Part shown: piece by piece, positions 59,963-64,000 of the stretch | Layout of the letters: every line of letters starts with the position of its first letter | Position numbering within the stretch: the stretch's first letter is position 1 | DNA from: Pseudomonas lalkuanensis | GTDB lineage: Bacteria > Pseudomonadota > Gammaproteobacteria > Pseudomonadales > Pseudomonadaceae | Assembly: GCF_008807375.1 (NCBI RefSeq) | Contig: NZ_CP043311.1 | Span: forward strand, 3,080,001 to 3,144,000 | DNA length: 64,000 nt | Direction of reading: 5' to 3' | The notes under the pieces: generated by a model | What the model was told of the DNA's origin: nothing | Database searches by the model: none | Seen by the model: only the letters and a program-made list of their open reading frames with translations | Program-made: the position numbers and the translations under genes

Positions 59963-62467
59963 TTACGCCAGGCTGACCAGTTCGATGCGCACGGCGCACT
60001 TCTTGAAATCGGTCTGCTTGGAGATCGGGTCGGTCGCATCCAGGGTGACCTTGTTGATCAATTTGTTGGCGTCGAAGAACGGCACGAACACCATGCCCCG
60101 TGGCGGCTTGTTGCGCCCACGGGTCTCCACCCGGGCGCGGATTTCACCGCGTCGGCTGACCAGCCTGATCTCGCTGCCCCGGCGCGCCTTCAGGTCGCGG
60201 GCATCGTCCGGGTGCATGTACACCAGGGCGTCCGGCACGGCCCGGTACAGCTCGTCGACACGCTGGGTCATGCTCCCGGTGTGCCAGTGTTCGAGAACGC
60301 GGCCAGTGCTCAGCCAGAACGGATAATCCTTGTCGGGCACTTCGGCCGGCGGCTCATAGGGCAACGCGAAGATGATCGCCTTCTTGTCGGGGTAGCCGTA
60401 GAACTGAACGCCACTCCCCTTCTCCACGTAAGGGTCGTGCCCCTCGCGGTAGCGCCAGCGCGTTTCCCGCCCCTCGACCACCGGCCAGCGCAGGCCACGC
60501 TCCGCGTGATAGGCATCGAACGGCGCCAGATCGTGGCCATGCCCGCGGCCGAATGCGGCGTACTCTTCGAACAACCCTTTCTGCACGTAGAAACCGAAAG
60601 CCTTGGCCTCATCGTTGGCGTAGCCCTCGGCCATGTCACTGAGGGGGAAGCGGTCGACCTGGCCATTCCTGAACAGCACCTCGAACAGGCTCTTGCCCTT
60701 CAGCTCCGGCGCCTTGGCCAGCAATTCGGCAGGCCACACCTCGTCGGTGTTGAGCCGTTTGGAAAACTCCATCAGTTGCCACAGGTCGGACCTGGCATCC
60801 CCCGGCGCCTTGACCAGTTGGTGCCAGAACTGCGTACGCCGCTCGGCGTTGCCGTAAGCCCCCTCCTTCTCCACCCACATGGCACTGGGCAGGATCAGGT
60901 CGGCGGCCTGCGCCGAAACGGTGGGGTAGACATCGGAAACGACCACGAAGGCTTCCGGATTGCGCCAGCCGGGAAGAATCTCCTGCATCACGTTGGGCCC
61001 GGCCTGCATGTTGTTGCTGACCTGCGTCCAGTACACCTTGAGCACGCCGTCCTTGAGCTTGCGACTCTGCTCCACGGCGTGAAAGCCGGGCTTCTCCTGG
61101 ATGGTGCCTTCCGGCAACTTCCAGATGTTCTCGGCAGCAGCGCGGTGCTTGGGATTGGCCACCAGCATGTCCGCCGGCAGGCGGTGGGAGAAGGTTCCCA
61201 CTTCCCGTGCGGTTCCACAGGCCGAGGGCTGGCCGGTAAGCGAGAACGGACTATTGCCGGGTTCGCTGATCTTTCCGGTGAGCAGGTGGATGTTGTAGAT
61301 CAGGTTGTTGGCCCAGACCCCACGGGTGTGCTGGTTGAAGCCCATGGTCCAGAACGACACCACCTTGCGCTTGGGATCGGCATACAACTCGGCCAACGCC
61401 TTCAGGTGTTCGGCCGGCACCCCCGACTCCTTGGCGGCACGTTCCAGGGTGTAGGGTTTGACGAACTCGGCAAACTGCTCGAAGGAAATGTCGTTCCAGC
61501 TGTTGGCCTTGGCCGCGTTCTGCGCCTTCTGCTCCAGCGGGTCGGTAGCGCGCAGGCCGTAACCGATGTCGTCGGCCCCCTTGGCGAAGCGGGTGTGCTT
61601 GCTCACGAACTCCTGATTGACCGCGCCGCTCTGGATGATGTGGTTGGCGATGTAGTTGAGGATGATCAGGTCGGTCTGCGGGCTGAACACCATGGGAATA
61701 TCGGCCAGCTCGAAACTGCGGTGCTCGAAGGTCGACAACACCACGACCTTGACATGGGGATAGCTCAAGCGGCGGTCGGTGACCCGGGTCCAGAGGATCG
61801 GGTGCATCTCGGCCATGTTCGCCCCCCACAGCACGAAAGCGTCGGTGGCCTCGATGTCGTCATAGCAGCCCATGGGCTCATCCATGCCGAAAGTGCGCAT
61901 GAAGCCCATGACCGCCGAGGCCATGCAGTGGCGGGCGTTGGGGTCGATGTTGTTGGAGCGCAGTCCGGCCTTCATCAGCTTGTTGGCGGCGTAGCCTTCC
62001 CAGATCGTCCATTGCCCGGAACCGAACATGCCGACCGACTCCGGGCCATGCTCCCGGATCGCCGCCTTGTACTTCTCGGCCATGATGTCGAAGGCCTGGT
62101 CCCAGGACACCGGCTGGAACTCGCCTTGCTTGTGGTAGGCACCATCCTTCATGCGCAGGAGCGGCTGGGTCAGGCGGTCGATGCCATACATCACCTTCGA
62201 CAGGAAATAGCCCTTCACGCAGTTTAGGCCCCGATTGACTTCGGCCTTGACGTCGCCGTGGGTAGCCACCACCCGGCCATCCCGGGTCGCCACCATGACG
62301 CTGCAACCGGTGCCGCAGAACCGGCACGGCGCCTTGTTCCAATCCAGCTTCGTATTCTCGGCGTCGGTGATCAGGTTGCTGGCGGTGGTGGCAATCGGCA
62401 GGCCGGCGGCAGCGACGGCAATGGCCGCGGCCTGCACCTTGGCGAATTCACGGCGAGTCATGCTCAT
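59963..62467 (-). CDS. napA: periplasmic nitrate reductase catalytic subunit NapA
   Basis: 834 residues (E. coli NapA has 828) from ATG 62467 (AAGGAG 8 bp upstream). A twin-arginine signal ([20 protein letters not shown]) is followed by the [4Fe-4S] cluster cysteines C48, C51, C55 (CRFCGTGC) and C83. The molybdenum ligand C181 is in [13 protein letters not shown]. It reduces nitrate to nitrite with bis-MGD cofactor. It overlaps napD by 4 bp. Confidence 0.97.
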   Translation of the reverse strand: MSMTRREFAKVQAAAIAVAAAGLPIATTASNLITDAENTKLDWNKAPCRFCGTGCSVMVATRDGRVVATHGDVKAEVNRGLNCVKGYFLSKVMYGIDRLTQPLLRMKDGAYHKQGEFQPVSWDQAFDIMAEKYKAAIREHGPESVGMFGSGQWTIWEGYAANKLMKAGLRSNNIDPNARHCMASAVMGFMRTFGMDEPMGCYDDIEATDAFVLWGANMAEMHPILWTRVTDRRLSYPHVKVVVLSTFEHRSFELADIPMVFSPQTDLIILNYIANHIIQSGAVNQEFVSKHTRFAKGADDIGYGLRATDPLEQKAQNAAKANSWNDISFEQFAEFVKPYTLERAAKESGVPAEHLKALAELYADPKRKVVSFWTMGFNQHTRGVWANNLIYNIHLLTGKISEPGNSPFSLTGQPSACGTAREVGTFSHRLPADMLVANPKHRAAAENIWKLPEGTIQEKPGFHAVEQSRKLKDGVLKVYWTQVSNNMQAGPNVMQEILPGWRNPEAFVVVSDVYPTVSAQAADLILPSAMWVEKEGAYGNAERRTQFWHQLVKAPGDARSDLWQLMEFSKRLNTDEVWPAELLAKAPELKGKSLFEVLFRNGQVDRFPLSDMAEGYANDEAKAFGFYVQKGLFEEYAAFGRGHGHDLAPFDAYHAERGLRWPVVEGRETRWRYREGHDPYVEKGSGVQFYGYPDKKAIIFALPYEPPAEVPDKDYPFWLSTGRVLEHWHTGSMTQRVDELYRAVPDALVYMHPDDARDLKARRGSEIRLVSRRGEIRARVETRGRNKPPRGMVFVPFFDANKLINKVTLDATDPISKQTDFKKCAVRIELVSLA

Positions 62468-62724
62468 GGGGTGTCTCCTTCTGCGCTGAGGAGTTCGTGA
62501 TAGACCAGTGCGGCGCTGAGCACGCCAGGCAATTGCTGGATCTGATCGATGCAATCCAGGATCTGCCGTTCATGCTCGACCTCGAGCACCACCACCAGTT
62601 TTCCCTCAGGGGAGTGCCGGTGAATTTCCACACCCGGCAACCGCGCGAGATTGGGCAGCAGCGCGGGCATCAGCTCGGGGCGGCAGTGAATCAGCAGGCT
62701 GGCGATGTGCAGGATGCCGGGCAT
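62464..62724 (-). CDS. napD: NapD, NapA-specific Tat chaperone
   Basis: 86 residues with the ferredoxin-like fold of Nap[41 protein letters not shown] and [16 protein letters not shown]. NapD binds the twin-arginine signal of NapA and prevents export before cofactor insertion. Its stop overlaps the napA start as ATGA. It lies 17 bp after napE. Confidence 0.92.
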   Translation of the reverse strand: MPGILHIASLLIHCRPELMPALLPNLARLPGVEIHRHSPEGKLVVVLEVEHERQILDCIDQIQQLPGVLSAALVYHELLSAEGDTP

Positions 62725-62741
62725 AGAGGCATCGACTCCCT

Positions 62742-62909
62742 TCAGGCCGGCGGACCGGGCGGTCCCATGATCAGCTGCAGCATCCACACGACGAAGCCAT
62801 AGCCGCCCACTATGGCGATCGACAACAGGGGAAACAGCAGGAAAATCAGAAAGAGGAACAGGCGGGTCTCGTGCCGCTTGTCCAGGCTGGATCTGCCTTT
62901 ATCGTCCAT
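62742..62909 (-). CDS. napE: NapE small membrane subunit
   Basis: 55 residues from ATG 62909. A single helix (LFLFLIFLLFPLLSIAIVGG, continuing YGFVVWML) carries the family pattern KRHETRLFLFLI and ends QLIMGPPGPPA. NapE is a one-helix protein of unknown role encoded first in nap operons of many proteobacteria. The open frame extends upstream to 63071 but without family likeness. The nap promoter must lie in 62910-63160; I found no clear FNR/Anr box there. Confidence 0.85.
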   Translation of the reverse strand: MDDKGRSSLDKRHETRLFLFLIFLLFPLLSIAIVGGYGFVVWMLQLIMGPPGPPA

Positions 62910-63162
62910 CACGACAGGCCTCTCGAATTTGTCCCTTGCAAGCGTAGCAGCTGCTAGAAAATCGCCCGCACCGTGTCTTGCTCTCCTCAGCCAGGCAGAG
63001 AGGACGGCTTCAACTGTTGCCCTGGGGACAAGGCAGGAAAGCGTCCGCCTGCCTGGGTCAGCTGTGGGCAAGGCAGCAAAGCGATTCCCGTACGGCGCAC
63101 TAAAATCAACTCCGCTAAATCAGGCCAGAGCCACTCCCCGCCCAGGGGAAGGAAGCGCGATC

Positions 63163-64000
63163 ATGGTCACCCAGCCCCCGACCACACTCACCGTCCTGTC
63201 CCGCCGGTCATTGCTCTTGAAAGGGGCAGCCGTCTCAGCCTTCGCGATGATCAGTCCGGCAATGGCGGCGATCCAGACCGATGCCGCACCCTCTTCCGCT
63301 GCTGATGCGGTTCGCCCCTTCCGCGCCGATGTACCGCAATCTGCGCTCGACGATCTTCGCCGCCGCCTGGCCGCTACACGCTGGCCGGAACGGGAAACCG
63401 TCCCTGATCGTTCCCAGGGCGTGCAGCTCGACAAGCTTCAAGCGCTGGTGCGCCACTGGGAGACTGGCTACGACTGGCGCAAGGCGGAGGCAAAACTCAA
63501 TGCCTTCCCGCAGTTCCTGACCCACATCGACGGGCTGGACATTCACTTCATCCACGTCCGCTCCCGCAATCCGAACGCCATGCCGCTGATCATGACCCAC
63601 GGCTGGCCGGGGTCGGTCTTCGAATTGCTCAAGACCATCGGCCCATTGACCGATCCCACGGCGCACGGCGGGAGCCCTGACGACGCGTTCCACCTGGTGT
63701 TGCCCTCCATTCCCGGGTTCGGCTTTTCGGCCAAGCCCACAAGCACCGGCTGGAATCCGGACCGCGTTGCCCGCGCCTGGGATTCGCTGATGAAGCGCCT
63801 CGGCTACACGCGCTACGTGTCACAAGGGGGCGATTGGGGCGCGATCATCTGTGATGCCATGGGACGCCAGGCACCTGACGGGTTGCTGGGCATCCATGTC
63901 AACCGGATCGAACGCTCAACGACCATTCCCCCCGAAGTCGCGAAGGCACTGATGAGCGGCGATCCCCCTCCGGAGGGGCTTGGTGCGGAAGAACGCGAGG
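63163..64000 (+). CDS. Tat-exported epoxide hydrolase family protein (3' end outside window)
   Basis: The first 279 residues are visible; the frame runs off the window. The start LSRRSLLLKGAAVSAFAMIS is a twin-arginine signal. The epoxide-hydrolase N-terminal domain follows (RPFRADVPQSALDDLRRRLA, ATRWPE), then the alpha/beta-hydrolase core: oxyanion motif HGWPGSVFELL, LPSIPGFGFS and the aspartate nucleophile in QGGDWGAIICDAMG. Relatives hydrolyse epoxides; the Tat signal places this one outside the cytoplasm. GGAAGGA precedes the ATG. Divergent from the nap operon. Confidence 0.88.
   Translation, partial: MVTQPPTTLTVLSRRSLLLKGAAVSAFAMISPAMAAIQTDAAPSSAADAVRPFRADVPQSALDDLRRRLAATRWPERETVPDRSQGVQLDKLQALVRHWETGYDWRKAEAKLNAFPQFLTHIDGLDIHFIHVRSRNPNAMPLIMTHGWPGSVFELLKTIGPLTDPTAHGGSPDDAFHLVLPSIPGFGFSAKPTSTGWNPDRVARAWDSLMKRLGYTRYVSQGGDWGAIICDAMGRQAPDGLLGIHVNRIERSTTIPPEVAKALMSGDPPPEGLGAEERE

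Noticed and set aside
62910..63162. Anr/FNR site for the nap operon
   Set aside because: I looked for TTGAT-N4-ATCAA on both strands and found no acceptable match.

Overview
The window is 64 kb of GC-rich chromosome from a Pseudomonas-type gammaproteobacterium. The genus call rests on gene families (OprD-type porin, AmpC with SVSK/YAN/KTG, napEDABC, DUF2790 protein, KatG, agmatine/putrescine genes) and on a Pseudomonas-style REP pair at 52181-52235. Species cannot be fixed by reading. No rRNA, tRNA, CRISPR array, prophage or insertion sequence was seen.

Layout. 1-5300: end of an alpha/beta-hydrolase, DUF429 protein, ArsR-type regulator, nitroreductase and a membrane diguanylate cyclase, then a 1-kb AT-rich gap with two minus-strand terminators. 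5300-18950: OprD-type porin, decayed GNAT gene, nhaA with a structured leader, hydrolase, Lrp regulator divergent from a carbamoylase/diaminopropionate ammonia-lyase pair, TetR regulator with three stacked operators facing a quinone-reductase-type flavoprotein, CHAD protein, thioesterase, RlhA and a CAP protein. 19096-22220: chromate-resistance operon (chrB, chrA, rhodanese, second ChrB-type domain protein). 22354-28282: envelope and secreted proteins, including a DUF6502/DUF5666 pair and a glycine-rich protein built on a 54-bp minisatellite. 28620-41219: katG, formamidase, a LysR regulator and a redox/electrophile group (DsbA-like protein, quinone oxidoreductase, tautomerase, D-cysteine desulfhydrase, GlxA-type regulator, two SDRs). 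A 65-bp promoter module is duplicated with identical spacing before the DsbA-like gene and the second SDR. 41556-51085: ampC, then a putative metal-stress region (CcdA-TlpA protein, DUF2790 protein, two-component system, DoxX/HvfX-type protein, membrane protein, Ohr, and a bufferin/HvfA-type RiPP operon). 51315-58866: hydrolase, NTF2-like and GNAT proteins, and an agmatine/putrescine operon with a frameshifted binding-protein gene. 58871-62909: napEDABC. 63163-end: start of a secreted epoxide-hydrolase-family protein.

Most notable system: a ribosomally made metallophore operon (48727-50914). Its secreted precursor has six EGKCG motifs in three tandem pairs, fused to two canonical EF-hands, and is followed by a DUF692/MNIO maturase and a DUF2063 partner. 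Direct repeats of GGATACA with 10-11 bp spacing lie before this operon, before the DUF2790 gene and two-component operon, before the DoxX-type gene, before a 63-aa secreted peptide gene at 38181, and more weakly before the formamidase gene. I infer that the response regulator at 44676 binds this box and runs a metal or thiol-stress regulon. Exact start codons were chosen by ribosome-binding sites and family length. Functions are family-level inferences from reading the sequence.
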